A DNA stretch of 61,327 bases from CAZWDL01 sp964632995 (GTDB lineage: Bacteria; Bacteroidota; Bacteroidia; Chitinophagales; Saprospiraceae): assembly GCA_964632995.1 (NCBI GenBank), contig CAZWDL010000033.1, forward strand, positions 1 to 61,327, given 5' to 3'. Below, piece by piece: positions 1 to 10,377 of the stretch (position 1 is its first letter; each line of letters starts with the position of its first letter). Under the pieces are notes generated by a model. It was given only the letters and a program-made list of their open reading frames with translations. It searched no databases and was not told the origin of the DNA. The position numbers and the translations under genes are program-made.

Positions 1-48
1 GACGGAAAAAGAGGCATAAGAAAACTGAAGAATTAAGTGAAACAGCCT

Positions 49-795
49 CTAAGTATTCAAAGCCCCGCACACGCTAATCGTCTGTCCCGAAACGTAAGTC
101 GACAGATCGGAAGCGAGCCAGACGCAGGCGTCGGCGACTTCTTCCGCTTTGCCGAAGCGTTTCATGGGAATATTGCCAAGGTAAGTGTCGCGGGTTTTTT
201 CATCGAGCTGGTCCGTCATATCCGTCTGGATGAAACCGGGGGCGACGGCGTTGCAGCGGATGCCGCGGGTTCCCATTTCTTTGGCAACGGATTTGGTGAA
301 GCCGATGATACCGGCTTTGGAAGCGGCGTAGTTAGCTTGGCCGGCGTTGCCGGTTACGCCTACGATGGAGCTCATATTGATGATGGAGCCGCCGCGAGCT
401 TTCATCATGGGACGCAGCACGTGCTTAGTTAGATTGAAAACTGATTTCAGGTTGGTCGAAATGACCTGGTCCCACTGTTCTTCGCTCATGCGCAGCATCA
501 GGGTGTCTCGCGTGACGCCTGCATTGTTGATGAGGACATCAATTTTTCCAAATTCCTCGAGAACGGTTTGGATCAGTGCTTCGGACTGCTGAAAATCGCC
601 GGCGTCTGACCGCAAGGCTTTGGCTTTAACTCCCATGCCTTCCAATTCTTCGGCCATAGCCTCGGCCTGTTCGGCACTGGAGCGATAGGTGAAGGCCACC
701 TGAGCGCCCTGTTCAGCAAACCGCCGGACGATGGCGGCCCCGATACCCCGCGAGCCGCCTGTGATCAGCGCTACTTTATCTTCGAGTAGTTTCAT
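49..795 (-). CDS. fabG: 3-oxoacyl-[acyl-carrier-protein] reductase
   Basis: Reduces 3-oxoacyl-ACP with NADPH in each elongation round of cytoplasmic type II fatty-acid synthesis. The 248-residue protein is a classical short-chain dehydrogenase: cofactor loop TGGSRGIG at residues 12-19, structural NNAG near residue 90, and catalytic Ser plus YAASK near 143-160. Its length is normal for FabG and the ATG at 795 gives the canonical N-terminus. The efflux genes upstream lie on the same strand but are cut off by a terminator, so it is probably transcribed separately. An acetoacetyl-CoA reductase (PhaB) is the main alternative, since the two families are hard to separate by eye. Confidence 0.93.
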   Translation of the reverse strand: MKLLEDKVALITGGSRGIGAAIVRRFAEQGAQVAFTYRSSAEQAEAMAEELEGMGVKAKALRSDAGDFQQSEALIQTVLEEFGKIDVLINNAGVTRDTLMLRMSEEQWDQVISTNLKSVFNLTKHVLRPMMKARGGSIINMSSIVGVTGNAGQANYAASKAGIIGFTKSVAKEMGTRGIRCNAVAPGFIQTDMTDQLDEKTRDTYLGNIPMKRFGKAEEVADACVWLASDLSTYVSGQTISVCGALNT

Positions 796-1133
796 GTAGT
801 TAGACGTTTTGTTTGCAGCCGAAAGGTAAGAAAAAATATAGGGGCATGCATCAGTATGGCAGTGATTACTGGGCTAATTCGCCTAAAAGAGAAAAGCGCA
901 GGACTCCCCTGCGCTCTTCCGAAATCATTGTTACAGGGTGATGGGGTTGGTAACCAAATGGGTATCACCCAGAGAATGCTATTAGTTAGACAGGATGAAT
1001 GCTCAAAAGGGTTGGGGATTTTCGTTACTTATTTAGAATTTTATGGTTTCCCGAAATAACATTGACAAAGTGTGGTCAATTCCCCCTTCACAGCTCTGCA
1101 TAAAAAGGCCTTAGGTTCTGGGAAATTTCCCAT
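796..1133. other. intergenic region between fabG and the efflux operon
   Basis: This gap of 338 bases holds one clear hairpin terminator (883-915) and no convincing gene. A 67-codon plus-strand open frame starting at 856 runs straight through the hairpin and resembles no known protein. The rest, rich in short AT runs, shows nothing recognisable. Confidence 0.7.
883..915 (-). terminator. rho-independent terminator of the efflux operon
   Basis: Perfect 8-bp stem AGCGCAGG/CCTGCGCT (895-902 with 908-915) around a 5-base loop. Read on the minus strand it is followed by the T-rich tract TTTTCTCTTTT. It lies about 220 bases past the stop of the outer-membrane channel gene and before fabG, so it should end the efflux transcript. 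Confidence 0.75.
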
Positions 1134-2546
1134 TCAATTTCCCTGCGAGGCCTCTTCCCGTTCTGCTTCCGAAATCCATCCTCCCCCCAGCGCTTTGTAC
1201 AAGCTGATATAAGCGATTAGCTGATCCGTTAAGGCAGCGGCGGCGTTCAGGGCGGCGTTAAAGCGCTGGCGTTCCGACTCCAGCACTTCGAGGTAGCTGG
1301 TTTGGCCGCCGTAGTACCGGGCATTGGAAAGCCGCAGCGCATTGTCGGCCGATCGGAACTGAAACCGGCGTGCGGCGGTTTCGTCGCGGTAAGTACGAAT
1401 TTCAATCAGCGCGTCTTCCACCTCCTTAAAAGCTACCAGCACCCGCTGCTGGTAATCGGCCTGCACCTGTTCGTAGCGCGCCTGCTCGATATCCACCCGG
1501 CGCAGGTTTTTTCCGAAATTGAACAGGGGGCCGAAGAGGCCGGCGCCGGCGCTCCAGGCGATGCCGTCGGCGGTAAAGAGTGTGCTGAGTTCATTACTCG
1601 ATACGCCAAGCAGGCCGGTCAGGCTGATGGAGGGCAGCCGCAGGGCTTCGGCGATGCCTATTTGTTCGTGCTGGGCTGCCAGCTGATAATAAAATTCCTG
1701 CAAATCCGGCCGGCGCAAGAGCAGGTTGGAGGGCAGCCCGGGCGGAATATCAGGGGGTAGGGTTTGCCGGGATAGCGAATCGCGCAGGATGGAGCCCGGC
1801 GATTGTCCAAGCAGTATACTAAGCGTGTTCTCGGTAATCCCGATTTGCCGTTCGAAGAACGGAATGGTCGACTGGGCAATGGCTTCCTGGATCTGTGCCT
1901 GGTTTAGGTCGATCTCGGCGGCGATGCCCCGATCGAAGCGGGCCTGGATCAGTTCGGTGGAGGCCTGCCGGGTTTCGTAAGTCTGCCGGGCAACTTCCAG
2001 CTGCGCATCCAGTCCGATGAGCAGGAAGTAAGCGGAGGCGACCTCTGAGAGTAAATCGATTATAATGGCGCGCTGGGCGTACTGCGTGGCCAGCAGTTCA
2101 TTCTGCGCGGCCCGGTTGGCGCGGCGGAAGCGTCCCCAGAAGTCGATCTCCCAGTTGAGGCTGGGCGCCAGTCCAATGCTGGTGCTTTCCGGACCGAGTT
2201 TGACGGGCCCCTGAGTAGCGTTGCCCCGGTTGAGCAGCGCTGAGGCGTCGATACGGGGATACAGGTCGGCTTTGGTAAAACCGGCAAAGGCCCGCGCCTC
2301 CTCGATGCGGGCGGCAGCGGCTCTTACATTGAGGTTGTTGACCAGCGCCGTATCGATCAACTGGTGCAGTAAGGTGTCCTGAAAGAGTTCCCACCAGGCC
2401 AGGTTGGCCGTACTGTCGGCCTGCAGCGAGTCGAAGCGGTAAGCAGCCGGGCTTTCAATTACCGGTTCTTCAAAGTTAGGACCCACCATACAGCTGTGCA
2501 ACACAAGGCTAAGGAAAATGATGGGGATAAAATATTTTCTCATCAC
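1134..2546 (-). CDS. RND efflux outer-membrane channel lipoprotein (NodT/OprM family)
   Basis: Outer-membrane channel of a tripartite efflux pump; trimers form a beta-barrel with a long periplasmic alpha-tunnel that receives substrate from the pump and adaptor. The 470-residue protein starts with a lipoprotein signal whose lipobox L-H-S-C puts the acylated Cys at residue 19. This is followed by MVGPNFEEP, the typical mature start of the NodT family (CxxGPxYxxP). Two internally similar outer-membrane efflux domains fill the rest, with the usual Ala/Gln-rich coiled helices. It is the third gene of the operon, 86 bases after the RND pump gene. Substrate cannot be predicted. Confidence 0.92.
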   Translation of the reverse strand: MMRKYFIPIIFLSLVLHSCMVGPNFEEPVIESPAAYRFDSLQADSTANLAWWELFQDTLLHQLIDTALVNNLNVRAAAARIEEARAFAGFTKADLYPRIDASALLNRGNATQGPVKLGPESTSIGLAPSLNWEIDFWGRFRRANRAAQNELLATQYAQRAIIIDLLSEVASAYFLLIGLDAQLEVARQTYETRQASTELIQARFDRGIAAEIDLNQAQIQEAIAQSTIPFFERQIGITENTLSILLGQSPGSILRDSLSRQTLPPDIPPGLPSNLLLRRPDLQEFYYQLAAQHEQIGIAEALRLPSISLTGLLGVSSNELSTLFTADGIAWSAGAGLFGPLFNFGKNLRRVDIEQARYEQVQADYQQRVLVAFKEVEDALIEIRTYRDETAARRFQFRSADNALRLSNARYYGGQTSYLEVLESERQRFNAALNAAAALTDQLIAYISLYKALGGGWISEAEREEASQGN

Positions 2547-2632
2547 TTGTTGAGATTTTTAAAGGGTTGCGCACCCCTTTGATTATTGAAGACCTAACCC
2601 GTGGAACAGCATTGAGCCAAACTCAAACACTC

Positions 2633-5600
2633 CTATTCCTTTTCCGGCTCTTGGTCTTCGGCTTTTCCACTCTGTGAGGTAGCTGCGCCGTCCTCAATGA
2701 CCGGTTCAAGGTTCCGCCCCTTTTCGTATCGTCCCAATTTGCCGATGAGTACGAAGAAGGCGGGGTAGACAAAAACACCGACGATGGTGGCAATCAGCAG
2801 GCCGGCGAATACGGCCATGCCTATTACCTTTCGGGCCTCAGCATTGGCCCCGGTAGCGGTAAGCAGTGGAATGACCCCCAGGACGAAAGAAAAAGCCGTC
2901 ATCAGGATGGGCCGAAAGCGTAGCCGGGCCGCTTTGATGGCCGCCTCGGTCAGCGACAGTCCTTTGTCAAATTCCATCTTAGCGAACTCTACGATCAGGA
3001 TAGCGTTTTTGGCCGCCAGGGCAATGAGCAGGATCAGCGCGATTTGGGCAAAGATATTATTAACGTAGCTCTCGCCGATGACGGGAATCTGCCGTGAAAC
3101 CCACAGCCCCAATACAGCGCCGAAGACTGCGATGGGAGTGCCCAGCAGGATAGCCATGGGCAGTGACCAGCTCTCGTACTGGGCAGCCAGAATGAGAAAG
3201 ACGAATAACAGCGAGAGCAGAAATACCTGGGCGCCCGCGCCGGAAGCCTCTTTTTCCTGATAGGACATGGCATTCCAGGCATAGCCCATATTGCTGGGCA
3301 GTACTTGCTCCGCCACTTCTTCCAGCGCTGCGAGCGCCTGACTTGAACTGTAGCCGGCAGCGGGTTGGCCCGTCACTTCGGCAGCGCGAAACAGGTTAAA
3401 GCGGCTGGTATATTCCGGTCCGCTGATGCTTTTAACGTCGACAAGCGTGTTCAGGGGCACCATCTCTCCTTTCTTGTTGCGGACAAAGAAAAATTTCAGC
3501 CCATCGGCATTGAGCCGGTATTCGGGTTCGGCTTGCACTAAAGTGCGGTAAAGCCGGCCGAAGCGGTTGAAATCATTGACGTAGGAGCCTCCCAGGAAAG
3601 CGCTGGCGGTGCTGTACAGGTCATTTAGTGCAATCCCCTGCTTCAGGGTTTTGTCACGATCTACATCGATGAAGCGCTGGGGGACATTCGCCTGAAAGGT
3701 ACTGAAAGCACTGGCGATTTCGGGCCGTTGATTGACGGCCTCAATGAAGCGCTGTGTATTTTGAGCCAGGTATTCAGGGGCGTTGCCGCTGCGGTCCTGC
3801 AACATGATACTAAAGCCGGAGCCGCTGCCCAATCCCTGAATCGCCGGTGGGCCGAAGGCGAAGGCCTGGGCGCCGGGGATTTGCCGGAACAGATCAAAGT
3901 TAATGCGGCGGATCAGGTTAAAGACGTGGCTGTGCCGTTCCGGCCTCTCTTCCCAGTCGGTCAGGGTAATAAAGAAAAAGCCCATGTTGGAACTCAAACT
4001 TCCGGTGAGCAGGCTGAAGCCGGATACAGCGGTGTGGTACTCGATCTCCTCGTAGTTATCCAAAATATTCGCTACCTGATCCATCACGGCATCTGTTCGT
4101 TGCAGTGAGGCGGCATCGGGCAGTTGTACGTTGACCATCATATAGCCCTGGTCTTCCTCGGGAACAAAGCCGCCCGGTACGGCCCGGAAGAGCAGGACCA
4201 TAGCGCCGACCACAACGGCGAGAAAGACCATTGACCGGACAAATTTGCGGGTCAGGATGCTGGTGTAGGTCATGTATCCTTCCGTGGCGCGATCAAATAC
4301 TTTATTGAAGCCCCGGAAGAAAGCGCCGAGCGGGCCACGTACCGGCCGGTTCTCCCGCAGCAGCAGGGAGCAAAGGGCCGGGCTGAGTGTCAGGGCGTTG
4401 ATGGAAGAGAAGACCACCGATACGGCGATGGTGATAGCAAACTGCTGGTACAGCGCACCAGTGATGCCTTCCATCAGGGCCACCGGAGCGAAAACCGCCA
4501 CCAGTACGAGGGTGGTGGCGATGACGGGGCCGCTGACATCGGCCATCGCCTTCTTCGTGGCTTCCTTTGGGTCGTATCCCTGTTCGATATATGCCTGCAC
4601 CGCTTCCACGACAACGATGGCATCGTCGACTACAATGCCGATGGCCAGTACCAGCCCCAGTAGAGAAAGTACGTTAATAGAAAAACCCAGTAGTGGAAAT
4701 AAGGCAAAAGCGCCGATCAGGGAGACGGGAATAGCGAGCGTCGGTATGAGCGTTGCCCGCCAGTTCTGTAGAAAAATGAAGACCACCAGGATGACCAGCC
4801 CCAGCGCCTGAAAGAAGGTGACGACAATTTCATTGATGCCCGCTGTGATGGCCGAGGTCGTATCCATCGAAACGGTGTACGCTATATCCTCGGGGAAGGA
4901 GGCTGAGAGCCGCTCCATTTCGGCTTGTATCCTTTCCTTGATTTCTAGTGCGTTGGAACCTGGCGACTGGTAGATAGCCAGCCCGGCGGCGTCCTGTCCG
5001 TTAAGACGGGCCTTGGCATTGTAGAGCGAGGAGCCCAACTCTACCCGGGCCAGGTCGCGGATTCGCACCTGGGAGCCGTCGGGGTTGGTGCGCACCACAA
5101 TATTACCGAATTCTTCTTCCGTCTGCAAACGGTCGGCCAACCGTACCGTATAGGTGAATTCGGTGCCCGGCGGAGCGGGTTCGGCTCCGAACTGACCGCC
5201 CGGCACGATGACATTTTGCTGCCGGATAGCGCTGACGATCTCCGGAGTGGTGATGCCGGAACGGGCCAGCAGGTCCGGTTTGATCCAGATGCGCATGGCG
5301 TAGTCGGCGGCGCCCAGCAGGGTGGCTTCGCCGACGCCGGGAATGCGGGCGAGGGCGTCCAGCACATTGATCTGGGCATAGTTGCTGAGAAAACTCCGGT
5401 CATAGCTGTTGTTGGGGGAAGTGATGGTCAGCAGCATTAGCGGAAAAGAAAAGGCTTTTTTGGTGGTGACTCCTGTTCGTTTAACTTCTTCGGGAAGCTT
5501 GGCTGTGGCGGTGGCGACGCGATTTTGGGTAAGTACATTATTGATATCCGGATCGGAGCCCACCTCGAAGGAGATGTTGAGCGTCATACCGCCGTCGTTG

Positions 5601-5848
5601 CTGTTGGTCGACTTCAGGTAGAGGCTGTTCTCCACGCCGTTGATCTGCTGTTCGAGAGGAGTAGCAACGGATTGTTCTACGTTGAGGGCATTGGCGCCGG
5701 TGTAAGAGGCGCTGACCTTGATTACCGGCGGCGCCAGTTCGGGATACTGGGCAACGGGGAGTTCCTGTAGCGAGATGATCCCAAGAATGACAATGATGAT
5801 GGAAATCACCATGGCCACGATAGGGCGGTTGACAAAAAATGATGCCAT
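2633..5848 (-). CDS. RND efflux pump permease (AcrB/HAE1 family)
   Basis: Inner-membrane proton/drug antiporter of the hydrophobe/amphiphile efflux (HAE1) family. The 1071 residues show the standard duplicated plan: a TM helix at residues 10-28, a large periplasmic porter loop, a TM block from about 340 to 540, and a second loop and TM block ending near 1040. The TM4 proton-relay motif GIVVDDAIVVVEAV is intact, and the second half has the matching TM10 segment AAKNAILIVEFAK. The charged C-terminal tail is cytoplasmic. It lies 23 bases after the adaptor gene, so the two are almost certainly cotranscribed. Hydrophobic drugs, bile salts or detergents are usual substrates; the specific one is unknown. 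Confidence 0.95.
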   Translation of the reverse strand: MASFFVNRPIVAMVISIIIVILGIISLQELPVAQYPELAPPVIKVSASYTGANALNVEQSVATPLEQQINGVENSLYLKSTNSNDGGMTLNISFEVGSDPDINNVLTQNRVATATAKLPEEVKRTGVTTKKAFSFPLMLLTITSPNNSYDRSFLSNYAQINVLDALARIPGVGEATLLGAADYAMRIWIKPDLLARSGITTPEIVSAIRQQNVIVPGGQFGAEPAPPGTEFTYTVRLADRLQTEEEFGNIVVRTNPDGSQVRIRDLARVELGSSLYNAKARLNGQDAAGLAIYQSPGSNALEIKERIQAEMERLSASFPEDIAYTVSMDTTSAITAGINEIVVTFFQALGLVILVVFIFLQNWRATLIPTLAIPVSLIGAFALFPLLGFSINVLSLLGLVLAIGIVVDDAIVVVEAVQAYIEQGYDPKEATKKAMADVSGPVIATTLVLVAVFAPVALMEGITGALYQQFAITIAVSVVFSSINALTLSPALCSLLLRENRPVRGPLGAFFRGFNKVFDRATEGYMTYTSILTRKFVRSMVFLAVVVGAMVLLFRAVPGGFVPEEDQGYMMVNVQLPDAASLQRTDAVMDQVANILDNYEEIEYHTAVSGFSLLTGSLSSNMGFFFITLTDWEERPERHSHVFNLIRRINFDLFRQIPGAQAFAFGPPAIQGLGSGSGFSIMLQDRSGNAPEYLAQNTQRFIEAVNQRPEIASAFSTFQANVPQRFIDVDRDKTLKQGIALNDLYSTASAFLGGSYVNDFNRFGRLYRTLVQAEPEYRLNADGLKFFFVRNKKGEMVPLNTLVDVKSISGPEYTSRFNLFRAAEVTGQPAAGYSSSQALAALEEVAEQVLPSNMGYAWNAMSYQEKEASGAGAQVFLLSLLFVFLILAAQYESWSLPMAILLGTPIAVFGAVLGLWVSRQIPVIGESYVNNIFAQIALILLIALAAKNAILIVEFAKMEFDKGLSLTEAAIKAARLRFRPILMTAFSFVLGVIPLLTATGANAEARKVIGMAVFAGLLIATIVGVFVYPAFFVLIGKLGRYEKGRNLEPVIEDGAATSQSGKAEDQEPEKE

Positions 5849-5871
5849 GTGGCGGTTGGATTTTGACGGGA

Positions 5872-7032
5872 TTAATCAATAATCTCAAAATTGGCGGGAA
5901 CAGGGTTGATCTGCTGGCCCGGCCGGATCTGTTGGAGGCCTTCAACGATAACGCGCTCGCCGGCGGCGAGCCCTTCACTGATCACCCACATATTGCCGCT
6001 GCGCGGACCGGTTTGAATAGGGCGTATCTCCACTTTGTTGCTGTCGTTGACCACGTAAACCTGAAAGTTACCCTGCAATTCCTTCACCGACCGTTGCGGC
6101 ACGCGGATAGCCTTGTCGAGTAATCCGGTGACGCCCCGCAACCGGGCAAATTGGCCGGGCCGGACTATGCCCTCCGGGTTGGGAAAAGACGCCTGAATGA
6201 GCAGGGTGCCCGTGGTGGGGTCGATCTGACGGTTGGCGAAATCAATCTTTCCGCGATGAGGATGCACCGAACCGTCGGCCAGGATAAGTTCCATTCCGGC
6301 CAGTTCGGGATACTTTTTCAGCATTTCTTTCTGCCGGTTTTCCCCCTGATAGCGGCGCATCCGCAGGTATTCGGTTTCGGTGATGGAGAAGCGAACCAGA
6401 ATGGGATCGATATCGGAAATGGTGTTCAGCACTACAGCGTTAAGGCCCCGGCCGACAAAATCGCCGACGCGGACCTCCGTTTTTCCAATGATGCCCGAGA
6501 TAGGCGCATGGACCTTGGTGTACCCTAATTCGATTTTCGCCAGTCGCAGCTGAGCTTCGGCGGCTTCTACTGCGGCTTCGGCCGCGCCCTGCGTCGCGAT
6601 GGCCGCATCCAGGTCACTCTCACTGACAGCCTTGATCTCCTCCAGCGGCCGGATGCGCTCCAGTTCATTTCTGGCTTGAACCAATTGCGTTCGTGCCTGC
6701 GCGACACGACTTTGTACTTCGGCAACTTTGGCTTCGAAGGGCTGTGGGTCAATGGTGTAGAGTAGTTTGCCTTTACTTATCCGGCTGCCTTCCTGGAAAT
6801 GTATGGCTTCCAGAAAACCCTCTACGCGCGCCCGGATGTCAATATCCGAAGCGCCGTAAGTCTGCCCCACGAATTCTTCGATGACAGGATAGTCGACAGC
6901 ATTAACTTCGTAGCAGGGAATCTCAGGCGGCGGTAGCGGGGGCGGAGCCTGCTGCTCCTGGCAGGACGTAAGAAAGAGGAAAATGGGCAGCATAAGCCGC
7001 AATACAGAGTTATTCGACTGAAGCGTTTTCAT
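5872..7032 (-). CDS. RND efflux periplasmic adaptor (membrane fusion protein)
   Basis: Periplasmic adaptor joining the RND pump to the outer-membrane channel. The 386-residue protein has a lipoprotein signal (L-T-S-C, Cys at about residue 24) and a Pro-rich linker. It then has the split lipoyl/barrel-sandwich halves (IRARVEGFLEAIHF; KVHAPISGIIGKTEVRVGD) around an alpha-helical hairpin at about residues 95-160, then a beta-barrel and a membrane-proximal domain. It is the first gene of the adaptor-pump-channel operon. No TetR or AraC regulator lies beside it, so control is not evident from this locus. Confidence 0.94.
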   Translation of the reverse strand: MKTLQSNNSVLRLMLPIFLFLTSCQEQQAPPPLPPPEIPCYEVNAVDYPVIEEFVGQTYGASDIDIRARVEGFLEAIHFQEGSRISKGKLLYTIDPQPFEAKVAEVQSRVAQARTQLVQARNELERIRPLEEIKAVSESDLDAAIATQGAAEAAVEAAEAQLRLAKIELGYTKVHAPISGIIGKTEVRVGDFVGRGLNAVVLNTISDIDPILVRFSITETEYLRMRRYQGENRQKEMLKKYPELAGMELILADGSVHPHRGKIDFANRQIDPTTGTLLIQASFPNPEGIVRPGQFARLRGVTGLLDKAIRVPQRSVKELQGNFQVYVVNDSNKVEIRPIQTGPRSGNMWVISEGLAAGERVIVEGLQQIRPGQQINPVPANFEIID

Positions 7033-7201
7033 TTTGGAAAAGCGATTGTTCCTGATTTCAAATAAGTAAGTTAAGGCAAACTTTTCATTTAGAAACTATC
7101 TCTCCTGGAAAGGCATCCAAAATTATAATTTCGATCAAAATGGGTTTCTGAGCAGCCGGGATGGGGTAGGTTTTTACGGTAGCGCATGTTTACCTCCGGC
7201 C

Positions 7202-10075
7202 TCAAACCATTTTATCCCCCGTCTCCCTAAGTTTTTCCGCGAGGTATTTCCCGGTATAGGAGCCTTCGACCTTCACGAGTTCCTCCGGCTTACCCTGGAA
7301 CAGCAGGTAGCCGCCTTCTTTGCCGCCTTCCGGACCCAGGTCGATGACCCAGTCGGCCGACTTGATGACCTCCATATTGTGTTCGACGATGAGCACGGTG
7401 TGGCCGTTTTCGACCAGGGCATTCATAGCGTCCAGTAGTTTGCGGATATCGTGAAAGTGCAGCCCGGTGGTGGGCTCATCGAAGATGAAAAGGATGCGTT
7501 CGCTGCGGCGTTCCTTACCCAGAAAGCTGGCGAGTTTGACGCGCTGAGCTTCGCCGCCGGAGAGGGTAGAGGAGGACTGGCCAAGCTTGATATACCCCAG
7601 GCCGACGTCCTGCAGGGGCCGCAGTTTATTGATCACATCCGATTCGTCGACAAAGAAGTCCATCGCCTCGTCGATACTCAATTGAAGGATATCATGGATG
7701 TTATGGTCTTTGTATTCCACATCGAGTACTTCCTGTTTGAAGCGTTTGCCGCCACATTCTTCACATTCCAGGCGCACGTCGGCGAGAAATTGCATTTCGA
7801 TAACCTGTTCGCCTTCCCCTTTGCAGGTGTCGCAGCGGCCGCCGTCGACGTTGAAGCTGAAGTGCTTAGGCTTGAACCCCCTGATTTTGGAGAGCTGCTG
7901 GTCGGCCATCAGGGCGCGGATGGCGTCGTAGGCCTTGACATAGGTGACGGGATTGGAGCGCGAAGACTTGCCGATGGGGTTCTGGTCGACCAGCTCCACC
8001 TGCGTGAGGCTGTCGAGGTCGCCCTCCAGTTTCAGGTGCAGGCCCGGTGATTTGCGGTAGCTCTCGCCCAGTTGTTTCTTCAGGGAAGGGTAAAGGATCT
8101 GTTTGATCAGGGTGGTCTTACCCGAGCCCGATACGCCGGTGACTACGCTCAGGGCGTTTAGGGGGATTTGCACATCAATATTTTTCAGGTTGTGCTGCTT
8201 GGCTCCTTTGATCCAGAGGCTTTCGGTGAATTTGCGGCGCAGCTCCGGCAGGGGAATCTGCATGCGGCCGCTCATGTACTTGGTAGTCAGGCTCTCGGCG
8301 GCTTCTTCGTGGATCTTTTCGTAATTGCCGGCGAAGACGACCTCTCCCCCGAATATTCCGGCGTGCGGCCCGATATCGACGAGATAGTCGGCATTTTTGA
8401 TTACATCTTCTTCGTGCTCCACCACGATGACGGTGTTGCCCAGGTCGCGCAGTGCTTCCAGCACCTGTACCATTCGGTTGGTATCGCGAGGGTGCAGCCC
8501 AACGCTGGGTTCGTCGAGCAAGTACATGGAGCTGGTCAGGTTGGAGCCCAGAGTGCGGGTCAGATTGATGCGCTGGGTTTCGCCGCCGCTCAGTGTATTT
8601 GACAGCCGGTCGAGGCTGAGGTAGTTCAGTCCGAGATTGAGCATGTACTGCAGACGGGTAGAGATTTCCAGTAGCAGGCGTTTGGCGATGCGTTCGTCGT
8701 AATCGCTTAGTTCCAGCTGATCGAAAAAGGCTTTGAGTTCATCGACCGGCAGGATAACCAGTTCGATAATATCGCGACCGGCTACCTTTACGTAGGTAGC
8801 TTCCTGGCGCAAGCGCCCTCCTTCGCAGGTGGGGCAGTTCGTTTTACCCCGGTAGCGGGCCAGCATGACGCGGTTTTGGATTTTGTACATCTTCTCCTTC
8901 AGCTCCGCAAAGAAGTCGTCGATACCGTTGAAGTATTCGTTACCCTGCCAAAGCAGCCGGCGCTGTTCTTTGTTCAGATCCTGGTAGGGGCGGTGAACTG
9001 GAAAGTCGAAGCGGTGAGCTACTTCCAGGAAGCGATCCAGCCAGCGTCCGTGTTTTTCGCCTTTCCAGCAGGCGATGGCGCCCTCGTATACGGATAGCGA
9101 GGAATCGGGAACGACCTTGTCTTGGTCAATACCCATCACTTGGCTGAAACCCTCGCAGGTAGGGCAGGCGCCGTAGGGATTATTGAAATTGAAAAGCTGT
9201 GGCGTCGGCTCCAGAAAAGTGATACCGTCCAGTTCAAAGCGATTGTTGAAAGATTTGCGCTCCCGGCCCATGATATCGACCGTGCATTCGCCCTCCGACT
9301 CGTAAAAGGCAGTCTGTACGGAGTCGGCGATGCGTTTGCTGTTTTCCTCGTCACCGGGTTTAACGACGAAGCGGTCGATGAGAATCAGCGGGTTGCGCGC
9401 TTCGACTTCGCCAATGCGTTTTTTCAGTAACGGGTCCTCACTTTCAAGAACATCCTGTATGTCCGTGAGCGTCTCATCGAGCAACAATCGGGTATACCCT
9501 TTTTGCAGCAGCAGGTTAAGCTCCTGTTCCAGTTTGCGATCCTTATACTTGTAAGGCAGGGGAATAAAGAGCTGAACCTTCGTTCCCTCCTCGAAGCTGT
9601 GGATGTAATCGACTACATCCGAAACTTCGTGTCGTTTGACTTCCTTGCCCGACACCGGGGAGAAGGTTCTGCCTACGCGGGCAAAGAGCAGGCGCAGGTA
9701 ATCGTAGACCTCCGTCAGGGTTCCTACCGTTGAGCGGGCATTGCGGGTGCTCACCTTTTGTTCGATAGCGATGGCCGGACATATGCCTTTTATATAATCG
9801 ACCTCTGGTTTTTTCATCCGCATCAGGAACTGCCGGGCGTAGGAAGAAAGACTCTCTACATAGCGGCGCTGCCCTTCGGCAAAAAGAGTGTCCATGGTCA
9901 GAGATGATTTTCCCGATCCCGAAACGCCGGTGACGACGATCAGTTTATTCTTTGGTAACCGGAGCGAGATATCTTTCAAGTTATTCGCCCGCGCTCCCTT
10001 GATTTGGATGTAATCCCGGGGGGGGTCCGTCTTGGGGAGTTCTTCTATCACCGCATTCGCTCTGTTCGATGGCAT
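7202..10075 (-). CDS. uvrA: excinuclease ABC subunit A
   Basis: Damage-recognition ATPase of nucleotide excision repair, acting as a dimer that loads UvrB on damaged DNA. The 957 residues carry two ABC ATPase modules: Walker A GVSGSGKSSL near residue 50 and GVSGSGKTTL near 650. Each has an LSGGE(T/A)QR signature and a Walker B ending LLDEPSVGLHPRD or IFDEPTTGLHFHD. Zinc-finger cysteines CPTCEGG and CDTCKGEGE...CEECGG are present. Length is normal for UvrA1. A -7-like box TAAGTTTG lies 57 bases upstream. UvrB and UvrC are not in the window. Confidence 0.97.
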   Translation of the reverse strand: MPSNRANAVIEELPKTDPPRDYIQIKGARANNLKDISLRLPKNKLIVVTGVSGSGKSSLTMDTLFAEGQRRYVESLSSYARQFLMRMKKPEVDYIKGICPAIAIEQKVSTRNARSTVGTLTEVYDYLRLLFARVGRTFSPVSGKEVKRHEVSDVVDYIHSFEEGTKVQLFIPLPYKYKDRKLEQELNLLLQKGYTRLLLDETLTDIQDVLESEDPLLKKRIGEVEARNPLILIDRFVVKPGDEENSKRIADSVQTAFYESEGECTVDIMGRERKSFNNRFELDGITFLEPTPQLFNFNNPYGACPTCEGFSQVMGIDQDKVVPDSSLSVYEGAIACWKGEKHGRWLDRFLEVAHRFDFPVHRPYQDLNKEQRRLLWQGNEYFNGIDDFFAELKEKMYKIQNRVMLARYRGKTNCPTCEGGRLRQEATYVKVAGRDIIELVILPVDELKAFFDQLELSDYDERIAKRLLLEISTRLQYMLNLGLNYLSLDRLSNTLSGGETQRINLTRTLGSNLTSSMYLLDEPSVGLHPRDTNRMVQVLEALRDLGNTVIVVEHEEDVIKNADYLVDIGPHAGIFGGEVVFAGNYEKIHEEAAESLTTKYMSGRMQIPLPELRRKFTESLWIKGAKQHNLKNIDVQIPLNALSVVTGVSGSGKTTLIKQILYPSLKKQLGESYRKSPGLHLKLEGDLDSLTQVELVDQNPIGKSSRSNPVTYVKAYDAIRALMADQQLSKIRGFKPKHFSFNVDGGRCDTCKGEGEQVIEMQFLADVRLECEECGGKRFKQEVLDVEYKDHNIHDILQLSIDEAMDFFVDESDVINKLRPLQDVGLGYIKLGQSSSTLSGGEAQRVKLASFLGKERRSERILFIFDEPTTGLHFHDIRKLLDAMNALVENGHTVLIVEHNMEVIKSADWVIDLGPEGGKEGGYLLFQGKPEELVKVEGSYTGKYLAEKLRETGDKMV

Positions 10076-10131
10076 CTGTTAGTAGTTACTATTGGGTATA
10101 AAGTAGTTGGACTACACTGGAAACAAAAAAT

Positions 10132-10139
10132 CAAACTTA
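10132..10139 (-). promoter_or_regulatory. putative -7 box for uvrA
   Basis: The minus strand reads TAAGTTTG, an exact match to the Bacteroidota sigma-A -7 consensus TAnnTTTG, with the uvrA ATG 57 bases further on. No clear TTTG -33 element was found at the ideal spacing. Confidence 0.45.
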
Positions 10140-10377
10140 CTGTTTTACCCGAATATTTAATAACCCGGTTTTGAGAAGCCGGGCACTGAAAAGATTTGAA
10201 ATTTTGTTCTGAAAATGGAAACCACACTTCTTTATTGACGTACAACCCTTAATAAAAGCCAAAGAAATTGTTCTTTTTGTTAAAAAAGCTTGCTTTTTAT
10301 TTTATGTGACAGGTTAATTTTCTGTTAAAGGATGAAAAAAAACGCTAAAATATTTCCTCCTTTCGATCATATGCACT

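Noticed and set aside
856..1059. 67-codon plus-strand ORF between fabG and the efflux operon
   Set aside because: It crosses a clear terminator hairpin, has no similarity to known proteins and no start signals.
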